From positions 12,937 to 36,292 of the forward strand of contig DDJQ01000023.1 in the NCBI GenBank assembly GCA_002339125.1: a DNA stretch of 23,356 nucleotides. The letters run 5' to 3'. The translations under genes were made by a program, and so were the position numbers. The DNA is from Alteromonadaceae bacterium UBA2620 (GTDB taxonomy: Bacteria > Pseudomonadota > Gammaproteobacteria > Enterobacterales > Alteromonadaceae). Positions 15,427 through 23,023 of this stretch are shown piece after piece. The notes under the pieces were generated by a model. The model saw nothing but the letters and a program-made list of their open reading frames with translations, had not been told where the DNA came from and searched no databases. How positions within the stretch are numbered: the stretch's first letter is position 1; the number at the start of each line of letters is the position of its first letter.

Positions 15427-16545
15427 ATGAGCAAGGCCAGGCTTCTCCGGTTAGCACCGGTGCTTTTGTTAGTGTCCGGCACGGCACAGTCAGCCGACGA
15501 CTTCCCGGTCAATATCGGCGGCCATGTGCGCCTCAATTACAGTTATCAGGACTGGCAGGAAGTTGAATTGCGTGATGGTTTTGGTTTTGAGTCACTCAAA
15601 TTAACCGTCTCCGGTGAAACCGACCAGTTCAGCTATAAAGCAGATTACCGCTGGTATGAAAATACCGACTTTAACACCGTGCGCTATGCCGACCTGACTT
15701 ATCACTACGACGACCGCACCAGTGTGTCAGCCGGGATCACCAAGGTGCCCTTCGGTTTATTGCCCTTCGCCTCAAACAGCTTTTGGTTTTCCATCAATTA
15801 CTATATTGGCTTCGAGGATGACTACGACCCTGGCGTAGTAGTGCAATACGAGAAATCTAACTGGGATATTCGCGCCGGCTACTTCTTTAATGATGAGTAC
15901 AATGATGCCGGCCGGTTTGGTCGCTACTCTTTCGATATTGCCGATAACGGTGAGTTTCGTAATCAGGAAGATGGCCAGTATAACCTGCGGATAAGCTATA
16001 CTGCCGGGTTGATCCGCGGCGCTACTACCGAGTTTGGCGCGTCCTGGCAAGCCGCTAACGTACTCAATCTGGATACTCTGAACGAAGGTGATATGAACGC
16101 TTATGCCCTGCACCTTCGCCATACCCAGGGCCCGCTGGGCGTTGCCCTGCAATATACCGATTACGATTATGATCTGGCCGCACCACAAGATCAGGCAACT
16201 GACCGTCTCGCTTTGTCTGCTTTTGATTTTCCTTTCCTTACTGCCTCCAAAGCGCACAGTTACACCGCGGCAGTGAGTTATGAATTACCATTCAGAGTAA
16301 CCGGCCTGTCGCCGATTAAATGCTATTCCGAATACGGGGCGGTTGAGCCTGATGTGGCGGCTGGTCTGCGCTCAACGCAATGGGTTAATGGTTGCAGTTT
16401 TGGCTGGCGCGCGTTGTATTTCTATGTGGATAGCATTCAGGGTAAAAACATGTGGTTTTCCGGCGGTTCCGGCATTGGTCTGGACCTTGGCGGTAATCAG
16501 GACTCCACCCATCGTTTAAATATCAGTTTAGGCCTTTATTTTTAG
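15427..16545 (+). CDS. Outer-membrane beta-barrel protein (porin-like)
   Basis: The 372-residue protein has a signal peptide (1-22, ending TAQSA) and then alternating aromatic and polar residues throughout, as in transmembrane beta-strands. It closes with RLNISLGLYF, a terminal aromatic that is the standard barrel-insertion signal for BamA. The N-terminal segment INIGGHVRLNYSYQD-like opening and repeated YxADYRWY strands resemble phosphate-selective (OprO/OprP) and related porins, but the substrate cannot be read from sequence. The ATG at 15427 follows CAGGAT and starts the signal peptide; an upstream in-frame ATG at 15358 adds 23 residues without signal-peptide character. The following solute-binding gene starts nine bases after the stop, so the two probably work in one uptake or sensing pathway. 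Confidence 0.82.
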   Translation: MSKARLLRLAPVLLLVSGTAQSADDFPVNIGGHVRLNYSYQDWQEVELRDGFGFESLKLTVSGETDQFSYKADYRWYENTDFNTVRYADLTYHYDDRTSVSAGITKVPFGLLPFASNSFWFSINYYIGFEDDYDPGVVVQYEKSNWDIRAGYFFNDEYNDAGRFGRYSFDIADNGEFRNQEDGQYNLRISYTAGLIRGATTEFGASWQAANVLNLDTLNEGDMNAYALHLRHTQGPLGVALQYTDYDYDLAAPQDQATDRLALSAFDFPFLTASKAHSYTAAVSYELPFRVTGLSPIKCYSEYGAVEPDVAAGLRSTQWVNGCSFGWRALYFYVDSIQGKNMWFSGGSGIGLDLGGNQDSTHRLNISLGLYF

Positions 16546-16553
16546 TGACCGTT

Positions 16554-17351
16554 ATGAAAAATCTTATTTTAATGCTGTCCCTGCTTTTTGCAGTTGTAAA
16601 TAATGCCTCAGCTCACGCGTGGCGCACACTCACCATTGCCACCACTGAATATCCGCCCTATACCTCCACGGACATGGAGCACAATGGCTATATAAACCAT
16701 ATTATCAGTGAGGCGTTCTTACGGGTTGGTGTAGACGTGGTGTACGAAACCATGTCCTGGGAAGATGCCATTGCAAGTGCCAAAGACGGCCGCTATGACG
16801 CTGTGTCATATGCTAACTTCACCCGGGTTTACAGTGTTGATTTCTGGCAGAGCGAGCCTATCACTTCAGAAAGCCTGGTGTTTACGGCGAATGAAGAACT
16901 TTCTCTGGATCAGTGGGAAAACCTGCAACAACTTAAGCAATACAAAATAGGCGTCACCAAAGGGTACGCTTATACCGATGAACTCTTTGCGTTTTTTAAG
17001 CAGGCGCCCAACACCGTAACCTTTGATACCGACAAAGACGGCCTCAATGCGGTTATTGCCAACGATATTCAATTGTTCCCCATCGATGAGCTGACCGCCT
17101 GGTATTTACTGGAACGGGATTTCACCACCTTCGACCGTGACGAAATAAAAATGCTCAAGCCTTTTATCTCTACCGTGACAACCCACTTACTTATCCCGCG
17201 TAAAAGTCAGGATGGCGAGTTAATTTTAGCCTTGTTCAACAAAGGTCTGCGCAAGTTAGCAATGGAAGGTAAACTCGACCGCTATAAAACTTTATTGCGC
17301 GAAGGCTACTACCAACACCCCGACAAACCGGTGAATTTCGATCGACGTTAA
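16554..17351 (+). CDS. Periplasmic solute-binding protein, family 3
   Basis: The 265-residue protein has a signal peptide (about 1-21, ending NASAHA) followed by LTIATTEYPPYTSTDMEHNGYINHII, the usual opening of amino-acid-type family-3 binding proteins. Further matches are the lobe patterns FWQSEPITSESLVF and YKIGVTKGYAY. The second lobe and C-terminal helix are present, so the protein appears full length. No ABC permease or ATPase gene adjoins it, so it may act as a stand-alone sensor component or use transporter parts encoded elsewhere. The ATG at 16554 is preferred over a GTG at 16545 because it begins the signal peptide directly. It lies in an operon with the porin-like gene and ends at a strong hairpin. 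Confidence 0.85.
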   Translation: MKNLILMLSLLFAVVNNASAHAWRTLTIATTEYPPYTSTDMEHNGYINHIISEAFLRVGVDVVYETMSWEDAIASAKDGRYDAVSYANFTRVYSVDFWQSEPITSESLVFTANEELSLDQWENLQQLKQYKIGVTKGYAYTDELFAFFKQAPNTVTFDTDKDGLNAVIANDIQLFPIDELTAWYLLERDFTTFDRDEIKMLKPFISTVTTHLLIPRKSQDGELILALFNKGLRKLAMEGKLDRYKTLLREGYYQHPDKPVNFDRR

Positions 17352-17356
17352 GCTTT

Positions 17357-17385
17357 AAAATGCTGCCTGTTAAGGCAGCATTTTT
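17357..17385. terminator. Bidirectional terminator overlapping the end of the beta-lactamase gene
   Basis: A perfect 12-bp stem, AAAATGCTGCCT (17357-17368) and AGGCAGCATTTT (17373-17384), has a 4-base loop that includes part of the beta-lactamase stop codon. A-rich and T-rich flanks let it work for both convergent genes. Its right arm encodes the last codons of the beta-lactamase. Confidence 0.88.
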
Positions 17386-18098
17386 AGCGCCAGCTCGCGG
17401 GTATGGGAAAGAAGCGCTGCATCGCCGACTCTGCCATGGCCGGGAACCACCTTCTGCACCTCAGGAAAGTAATCAGTTACCCGGCTGACTGACTCTGGCC
17501 ACGCGCGCACGTCGCCTTCTGCGGTATACCCCAGCGAAAAGGTCGCCTGTTCACGAATAAAACAACCACCAAACAACAGGTTATGTTTTTTCACCCACAC
17601 TACGCTGTTGTCCAGCGTATGGCCCGGCCCCGGATAAAATACTTCAATCATCTCAGGTACTACCCACGCGTTGTTGCTAAAAGTATGTTGAGCGGGCGTT
17701 TCGCCCTTCTGAGTTAAGTACTCATTAGTTAACTCAAACGTCCATGAGGGGATATTTTTGCTGTGAAAACGTGCCAGATGCCCGCCGGCATCTTCGTGCG
17801 AATGAGTGACGACCACGGCCTCAAGACTCAGCCCCTGCGACTCAAGCCAGCTAAACAGCGTATCCACATCACTGTTGTCCCAGGGTGTGTCGATTAAAAC
17901 CGCTTTATGCGGCGCTGTCTGCACAATTAAACCGTTACCGCTCACCAGTCCAAAGCCTTCTACAGCGCGCTCGGAGCGCATCAGGTAAACCCCGTCATTC
18001 AGCGGCGTTACCGTTAGATTGGCAGCCCGTGCCGGTAACGAAAGGATAGGCATCAATAAGAGTATGGCAATACGCTGCCACAAAGCACGGTTTGGCAT
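17370..18098 (-). CDS. bla: Subclass B1 metallo-beta-lactamase (putative)
   Basis: The 242-residue protein has a signal peptide (1-25, ending LPARA) and the complete B1 zinc-ligand set. H99, H101 and D103 lie in THSHEDAGGH, H160 in GPGHTLDN, C179 in LLFGGCF, and H221 in VVPGHG. These equal H116, H118, D120, H196, C221 and H263 of the standard numbering. Length and spacing match IMP-type enzymes, which would hydrolyse beta-lactams, including carbapenems, in the periplasm. The residue three after the zinc cysteine, usually K224, is R182, so substrate-carboxylate binding may differ. No integron, transposase or resistance genes are nearby and base use resembles neighbours, so it looks like an intrinsic gene. 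The ATG has only a weak ribosome-binding site. A related hydrolase with another substrate is possible. Confidence 0.88.
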   Translation of the reverse strand: MPNRALWQRIAILLLMPILSLPARAANLTVTPLNDGVYLMRSERAVEGFGLVSGNGLIVQTAPHKAVLIDTPWDNSDVDTLFSWLESQGLSLEAVVVTHSHEDAGGHLARFHSKNIPSWTFELTNEYLTQKGETPAQHTFSNNAWVVPEMIEVFYPGPGHTLDNSVVWVKKHNLLFGGCFIREQATFSLGYTAEGDVRAWPESVSRVTDYFPEVQKVVPGHGRVGDAALLSHTRELALKMLP

Positions 18099-18184
18099 GG
18101 TTAAGTTTCGCTTCAGTTATTGTTCAGCCTGATTTTCGCACACTGTTTATACAGTCATTGCAGAGACAACAGGGTAAATGGACT

Positions 18185-18883
18185 ATGAAAAATCAAAGAG
18201 TAACACAGACTATACTGGCTGCTACGCTTATGTCACTGAGCTTTATCGCGTTTTCATCTGCCGCTTCGGGCAAAGAGGTGGCGGTCAGCGAAACCATTAA
18301 TACCCCCGAACTCAATGCCGCCGATAATGTGCCGACCCGGGTGAAAAAGAAAGATCTCAGTAGCATTGCGGGTAAATCAGGCGAACAGTTTCGCACTGCC
18401 ACTCACAGTGTTGACTACTGGTTTTATGATGCCTGGGTGACACTGTATACCGACCGTGATTACGATGGATACTACGCCAGTTTCGACCTTGAATTTGACG
18501 CCGACACTAACTATTACCAGGCACCGGTTTACGCCATTGTGTATCTGGGCACCAACGACTATTACGAAGCATTTCATGTCACGTCGGTATTTAACCTGTA
18601 TAGCGACAGCAGTGATGACTCAGTGCTGCTGGAAAGTGAGTTAGTTAGCGGGTACCCCAGTAACGACTACGATATTTTAATTGAGTTAATCGATGCGCAA
18701 ACCGATCAGGTGCTGGCCACAATTGATGCCTATGAAGATGCTGATTTGTCTTATCAGAGTATGGAAAGTAGCGACTACGATCGACCGGTAACGTCAGAAG
18801 TGGTAGTAGAAACCCACGCTGGTAGCTGGAGTATGTGGATGAGCCTTGGTCTGCTCGGCCTGATTTTATGGCGTCGCAGGTAA
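18185..18883 (+). CDS. Secreted acidic protein with GlyGly-CTERM-like tail (choice-of-anchor H type)
   Basis: The 232-residue protein has a signal peptide (about 1-27) and a very acidic, tyrosine-rich central domain (about 70-200) with DYWFYDAWVTLYTDRDYDGY and repeated D/Y-rich strands. It ends in a sorting tail: GSWSMWMSLGLLGLILW, then RRR. That tail resembles GlyGly-CTERM signals processed by rhombosortase. The domain resembles proteins annotated as choice-of-anchor H in marine gammaproteobacteria; this is from memory and is moderately sure. The ATG at 18185 begins the signal peptide; a longer in-frame version from 18092 overlaps the divergent beta-lactamase start and is unlikely. The function is unknown, probably at the cell surface. 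Confidence 0.75.
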   Translation: MKNQRVTQTILAATLMSLSFIAFSSAASGKEVAVSETINTPELNAADNVPTRVKKKDLSSIAGKSGEQFRTATHSVDYWFYDAWVTLYTDRDYDGYYASFDLEFDADTNYYQAPVYAIVYLGTNDYYEAFHVTSVFNLYSDSSDDSVLLESELVSGYPSNDYDILIELIDAQTDQVLATIDAYEDADLSYQSMESSDYDRPVTSEVVVETHAGSWSMWMSLGLLGLILWRRR

Positions 18884-18905
18884 GTAACCTAAGTCAACAA
18901 CGTAA

Positions 18906-18926
18906 AACGGGGCCATGGGCCCCGTT
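18906..18926. terminator. Hairpin between convergent genes
   Basis: AACGGGGCC (18906-18914) and GGCCCCGTT (18918-18926) form a perfect 9-bp stem with loop ATG, 22 bases after the anchor-protein gene and 16 before the end of the convergent depolymerase gene. T-rich sequence follows on the plus strand (TATACTTTAGTTATTT). It could serve both directions. Confidence 0.75.
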
Positions 18927-18942
18927 ATACTTTAGTTATTTA

Positions 18943-20886
18943 TTAAGGACAGTTGCCTGCAAACCACACACTGCCATCGGTTGAGTACAGGGTTGAGGTT
19001 CCCCAGGTGGAACCTGCTAATGGATCATCCGAGCCGCTGGCAAAGTAATCCGGTGCATAGTAGTAACCAGTGCTGTAAGCGCGGCCCGCTACTTTATGAT
19101 AATAGTTCGCTGTGGTGTATTCAGCGCAGGTAGCCGGATCGCCACCGCCTGTATCACCGCCCGAGCCATCATCGCCGGAGCCGTCATCACCGCCGCTGCC
19201 GCCATCAGAACCAGTGCCGCTGCACGCCTGAACCGGGCCGGTACAGGAAGCATCGTCATCCTGCCATACACACATACCACCACTCTGGGTTTGCTCGGTC
19301 AGTTTAAAAGCATCGGTTGAGTATTCCAGATAGCAGGTAGAGTAGCCGGTATAATCGAGACGACCAGCGCTGATATGCTGATCAAGCGTAGCAATCACGC
19401 CGGCATCAATGTCTACCGACAGCTGTGTGTTGCTGCTCAGGCCACTGGCGTCGATAGCCGTAACTGTAATAGTTTGCGAACCGCCCGGCAGGTCGCAGGC
19501 TTCAGCGCTAAAGGATAGCCCATCCACACTGGCATTTTGAGTACCGGTCGCAAATGTGACTTCTACTGCGGTAAGGTCCTGGTTTTCGTCGTAAACCGAG
19601 CCGGTAACCGTTGCACACTGGCCATTGGCATCTACCAGCACATCAGATAACACGGGGGCAGCAGGTGGCGGTGGCGGGCCAACGCGCACGCTCACGGTGC
19701 TCGCTTCGGACACGGCGCCAACATCGTCACTGGCTGTCACCGTAACAAGGTACAAATCGTCTGACAGGGTGGCCGAGGTTACCGAGAAACTATCATCACT
19801 TTGGGTCGACGCCGAATACTGATAGGTATCGCCATTATTATTGGTGATCAGCACATCAACATTATCCACGTAGCCTTCAGCGTCGGTGGCGTTACCGGTG
19901 ACGATCAACTGACCGCTGCTTTCTGAAGCGCTCACCGAAGATAATTGCGGAGGCTGGTTTCGATCGACCCGCTTATTATTCTCACTGAAGTATTCACCCA
20001 GGTACATCGCATAGTTAATGCCAGTGCCACTTACATAGGAACCACTGGCGCCACTGCCGCCCGACCAGGAGTGATCCACGCCATTGAGCCAGATCATTGA
20101 CACCCGGCCTTCCTGCCAGAGATATTCTTCGGCGGTTCTTGACCCGCTGCCAAGGAGGTTACTGCCAGGCAACTCACTAACACCATAGGCGCCAGCCATA
20201 CCCTCAGCGTTCTGCCGGTTATAACAGGTATCCACGGTGGTATCGGCATCGCCATGTGCGATAGATGCGATCTGGTCATCGAGCGAGCCGCTGTAACTCC
20301 CCGCATACTGTTGACATCGCTGCGCGACGTTGGCGTATTCACAGCTGCCTATCGCGCCGCTGGAACTGGTACCAATGCTGGGCCCGGCGCTTACTCCCAC
20401 GCCGGCAAATACGTCTGGTGCAATACAGGCAGTGGTATTGGCAAAGGCTGCGCCGGAGGATAGTCCCGCCACGTACACCTGGTCTTCATCAATGGCGTAG
20501 CCGCTGTTGGCTTTCATCGACGACACCAGCGACAGGATATTAGCGTAGTCGCCGGCAGTACGGGATTTTGCTCCCTGCCAGTAAGACCAGCAGCCAAACC
20601 CCGCCTTATTCATTGCATCAGGAACCGCTACCACCATTCCGTAACTTTCTGCAGCCTGTTCAAAGTTAGCGGAAAGATAAGCATCAATGGATTGTGTACA
20701 GCCGTGAAGTACGACTAACAGTGAGCGTCCCTGCCCTATTGGTGATAGTGAATCCGGGGTATAAACGTGTACTTTATTAAAATTACCTACTGTTACATTC
20801 TGTTGCCAGCTGCCCGCCTGGGCCGGTATCGCCAGCGTGGCAGACAGCAGTGTCCCGGCTACCAGTAGTTTGTTTTTAAATGTCAT
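18943..20886 (-). CDS. Secreted PHB depolymerase-family esterase
   Basis: This 647-residue secreted hydrolase is predicted to cleave polyhydroxybutyrate or a similar polyester outside the cell. After a signal peptide (1-24, ending IPAQA) comes an alpha/beta-hydrolase domain (about 30-300) with the oxyanion region VVLHGCTQS (H61), lipase box GLSSG with nucleophile S143, D215 in HGDADTTVD, and H272 in GVDHSWSGG, a full catalytic triad. Two Ig/FnIII-like domains follow (about 312-405 and 410-497). A cysteine-containing region is next, then a Gly/Asp/Ser linker (about 560-590), and a C-terminal domain (591-647) of the CAEYTTANYYHKVAGRAYSTG type that often ends such depolymerases and may bind polymer. 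AAGGTGG lies five bases before the ATG. It is divergent from a two-component system that may control it. Confidence 0.9.
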   Translation of the reverse strand: MTFKNKLLVAGTLLSATLAIPAQAGSWQQNVTVGNFNKVHVYTPDSLSPIGQGRSLLVVLHGCTQSIDAYLSANFEQAAESYGMVVAVPDAMNKAGFGCWSYWQGAKSRTAGDYANILSLVSSMKANSGYAIDEDQVYVAGLSSGAAFANTTACIAPDVFAGVGVSAGPSIGTSSSGAIGSCEYANVAQRCQQYAGSYSGSLDDQIASIAHGDADTTVDTCYNRQNAEGMAGAYGVSELPGSNLLGSGSRTAEEYLWQEGRVSMIWLNGVDHSWSGGSGASGSYVSGTGINYAMYLGEYFSENNKRVDRNQPPQLSSVSASESSGQLIVTGNATDAEGYVDNVDVLITNNNGDTYQYSASTQSDDSFSVTSATLSDDLYLVTVTASDDVGAVSEASTVSVRVGPPPPPAAPVLSDVLVDANGQCATVTGSVYDENQDLTAVEVTFATGTQNASVDGLSFSAEACDLPGGSQTITVTAIDASGLSSNTQLSVDIDAGVIATLDQHISAGRLDYTGYSTCYLEYSTDAFKLTEQTQSGGMCVWQDDDASCTGPVQACSGTGSDGGSGGDDGSGDDGSGGDTGGGDPATCAEYTTANYYHKVAGRAYSTGYYYAPDYFASGSDDPLAGSTWGTSTLYSTDGSVWFAGNCP

Positions 20887-20998
20887 GTTACCACCTTCTT
20901 CTTATGTGTGTTCACCAATGGTTAAATCATTGTTGATCATTTGTTAATCAAATCCTGTAACACTTTCGTACTGTGCGCAGCCGAAGGGGCGAGACCGG

Positions 20999-21016
20999 GC
21001 TTTTGTGCTCAAAAGC
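20999..21016. repeat. Hairpin in the depolymerase-kinase intergenic region
   Basis: GCTTTTG (20999-21005) and CAAAAGC (21010-21016) form a perfect 7-bp inverted repeat with loop TGCT, directly beside the 14-bp direct repeat at 21020-21055. It may be part of the operator region. Confidence 0.45.
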
Positions 21017-21019
21017 AGG

Positions 21020-21055
21020 ACCAAAGTAGTAGATGACACTAACCAAAGTAGCAGA
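21020..21055 (+). promoter_or_regulatory. 14-bp direct repeat, candidate response-regulator operator
   Basis: ACCAAAGTAGTAGA (21020-21033) and ACCAAAGTAGCAGA (21042-21055) differ at one base and start 22 bp apart, about two helical turns. They lie 31 bp upstream of a TATAAT (21087-21092) and between the divergent depolymerase and kinase genes. Same-face spacing next to a NarL-type regulator gene suggests an operator for that regulator or another activator. Confidence 0.55.
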
Positions 21056-21086
21056 AGTCGGATAACCCTGAACTGATTATCTTCAG

Positions 21087-21092
21087 TATAAT
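21087..21092 (+). promoter_or_regulatory. -10 element for the two-component operon
   Basis: TATAAT matches the -10 consensus perfectly and lies 40 bases before the preferred kinase start at 21133. No good -35 is present at 16-18 bases, as in promoters that depend on an activator; the direct repeat upstream could supply one. This hexamer overlaps the alternative start at 21091, which argues against that start. Confidence 0.45.
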
Positions 21093-21132
21093 GTTATTGG
21101 TTTGTAAATTATGTGCGGTACGGCTGAGCAAT

Positions 21133-22401
21133 ATGAATGCTTCCAACAAGATCACACTAACGATTGTTCTGATTTTCACTGCGGTGTTCAGCTTGCTGGC
21201 GGTCGCGATGTTCTATCAGGCCAGAGCAGATATCAGCGAAGAAGGTGAAGCCGCGCTACAGCTGGCCGAAACCCTGGCGAAAGCCGACCTGGACAGCGAA
21301 ACGCTGACCGGTATTTTACAAAACAGCCGTCACCTCACCGTTATTGAACATCCCGAACATTCTGATCAACTGCCACTCACCGGCTCACTGGAGAAGTGGC
21401 TCGCACCACCACCAGCAAGCACCACCATTCAGGCAGCATCGGGAGAACCCATTACCGTAGTCGCTAATAGCGCGGCTGAATTTGATGAAATTAGCGCCAC
21501 CCTGGCGAATGTGTTTTTCATTTTCGTGATGGCACTTTTACTGACACTTTTTACCCTGCGTTATGCGGTAAACACCCGCCTTAAGCCACTGGCCGAGCTC
21601 TGTCAGGGGCTGGATTCCATTCAGTCGGGCCAGTTCAGGTTGTCGGCAGCGTCAACCGATATTGCCGAAATCCACAGGTTAATTGAGCATTACAATAAGT
21701 TAATCAGCTCACTGGCCAGCAAGGAAACTCAGGTTGCCGGGTTACGTCAACGCTTGTCGGCGCTGCAGGAAAATGAGCGACGACTGCTGGCCAGAGAGCT
21801 TCACGATAATCTTGGCCAGTTGATCACAGGTATTACGGTACAAACCTATATGCTGGAGCAACAAAAACAAAACCCCGACTTTATAATCAAAGCCTGTGCG
21901 ACCATTCAGCAACAATGTGACGCCGTACATCAGGGGATGAAGGATTTAACTAACCAGCTTTATCCGGTCTTTTTAAACAAGCTGGGGTTAACTACCTCTA
22001 TCGCACAGATGATCCAGACCTGGCAGGACATTCATCAGATTGAGGTTAACTGGTTACCCGATGCTGCCACCCTTGCCAGTAACCTCAACCGTGACACCCA
22101 GATTTATCGCATTACACAGGAAATATTTAATAACATTGCCAAGCATTCCCATGCCACTGAAGTGACCATTGGCTTAACCACTACCCACGACCAGCTGACT
22201 CTGTTTGTACGCGATAATGGCCGGGGCTTTAATCTGCAACAATCAAAAGCCGCCGGGCTGGGGCTGGAATCCATGCATGAGCGGGCCTCTTTGCTTGGCG
22301 GTACACTTAAACTTGATACCCATGCTAAGGGGACGACAGTTACTCTGGTCGCACCTTTGCAACCACAGGATGATCTCCACTATGAATATTCTGATCGTTG
22401 A
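21133..22401 (+). CDS. NarL-type sensor histidine kinase
   Basis: The 422-residue inner-membrane kinase has one membrane helix near residues 6-28, a short periplasmic region of roughly 90 residues, and a second helix near 121-143 (VFFIFVMALLLTLFTLRYAV). A HAMP-like stretch, a coiled coil and a HisKA_3 domain with phosphorylated H224 in RRLLARELHDNLGQLITGI follow. The ATPase domain has the N-box ITQEIFNNIAKHSHA, RDNGRGF and the GLGLESMHERASLLGG signature. The small periplasmic domain recalls MoxY/LapD-type sensors, but the signal is unknown. The ATG at 21133 is preferred; the in-frame ATG at 21091 overlaps a TATAAT. The stop lies 20 bases inside the next gene, so the pair is translationally coupled. 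Confidence 0.88.
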   Translation: MNASNKITLTIVLIFTAVFSLLAVAMFYQARADISEEGEAALQLAETLAKADLDSETLTGILQNSRHLTVIEHPEHSDQLPLTGSLEKWLAPPPASTTIQAASGEPITVVANSAAEFDEISATLANVFFIFVMALLLTLFTLRYAVNTRLKPLAELCQGLDSIQSGQFRLSAASTDIAEIHRLIEHYNKLISSLASKETQVAGLRQRLSALQENERRLLARELHDNLGQLITGITVQTYMLEQQKQNPDFIIKACATIQQQCDAVHQGMKDLTNQLYPVFLNKLGLTTSIAQMIQTWQDIHQIEVNWLPDAATLASNLNRDTQIYRITQEIFNNIAKHSHATEVTIGLTTTHDQLTLFVRDNGRGFNLQQSKAAGLGLESMHERASLLGGTLKLDTHAKGTTVTLVAPLQPQDDLHYEYSDR

Positions 22402-23017
22402 TGACCACGCTGTAGTCCGCCAAGGCTACAGTGCGCTACTTACCATGATGCTGCCTGATGCCGTTGTCAGCGAAGCCGAGAATGCCCAGCAAACGCTGAA
22501 AGCGCTCGCCGCTACAGACATTGACCTGGTTATTCTCGACATTAATCTGGAAAACGCCAGTGGCCTGAATCTGGCCGGCCGGCTGCTAAAACGCTGGCCA
22601 CGGCTTAAGATCATCTTCTTCAGTATGTTTGACGAGCCCTCGGTAGTGAACCGTGCAATTCAGACCGGCGCCAAAGGGTATCTGAGCAAGCGCAGCAAGC
22701 CAGAGGTGATGGTTGAGGCGATTAAAGCCGTACTCAATGGTAAGCGCTATATCGAACACAACATTGCTATTCAACTGGCCACCCACCAGCTCAACGATGC
22801 AGATGACAGTTGCAAGCAACTCACCCAACGCGAGTTTGATGTGTTTTTAGGGATCGCTAAAGGCCTCGACCGGGCTCAGTTAGCCGACGAACTCAACGTC
22901 TCCAGTAAAACCGTTTCGAATACACTCACCCAGTTAAAAGCCAAGCTACAAATCAGCACGCACGCAGAACTGGTGCACCTGGCCATTGAGCAAGGCTATC
23001 TGAAAGTGGCTGTGTAA
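22382..23017 (+). CDS. NarL/LuxR-family response regulator
   Basis: The 211-residue regulator has a receiver domain (1-120) with acidic pocket D7-D8, phosphoacceptor D53 (LVILDINLENASG) and the conserved lysine in GAKGYLSK. A LuxR-type helix-turn-helix (about 148-205) reads LTQREFDVFLGIAKGLDRAQLADELNVSSKTVSNTLTQLKAKL. The ATG at 22382 gives a normal receiver start (MNILIVDDH) and has AGGA upstream; a longer open frame from 22205 is only kinase sequence in another frame. It overlaps the kinase stop by 20 bases. Likely targets are its own operon and possibly the divergent depolymerase gene, given the direct repeat between them; this is inference. Confidence 0.9.
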   Translation: MNILIVDDHAVVRQGYSALLTMMLPDAVVSEAENAQQTLKALAATDIDLVILDINLENASGLNLAGRLLKRWPRLKIIFFSMFDEPSVVNRAIQTGAKGYLSKRSKPEVMVEAIKAVLNGKRYIEHNIAIQLATHQLNDADDSCKQLTQREFDVFLGIAKGLDRAQLADELNVSSKTVSNTLTQLKAKLQISTHAELVHLAIEQGYLKVAV

Positions 23018-23023
23018 CTTGCC

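Noticed and set aside
15772..16257. 161-codon open frame antisense to the porin-like gene
   Set aside because: It is a shadow of the barrel gene with no signal peptide, motif or ribosome-binding site.
19140..19215. GC-rich repetitive stretch as a possible tandem repeat element
   Set aside because: It encodes the Gly/Asp/Ser linker of the depolymerase and is low-complexity coding sequence, not an independent element.
20094..20543. Overlapping open frames on both strands inside the PHB depolymerase gene
   Set aside because: The depolymerase frame has intact catalytic motifs across the same region; the others are Arg/Ala-rich shadows.
22205..22381. Upstream extension of the response regulator
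   Set aside because: It lies within the kinase ATPase domain in another frame; the receiver domain begins exactly at the ATG at 22382.
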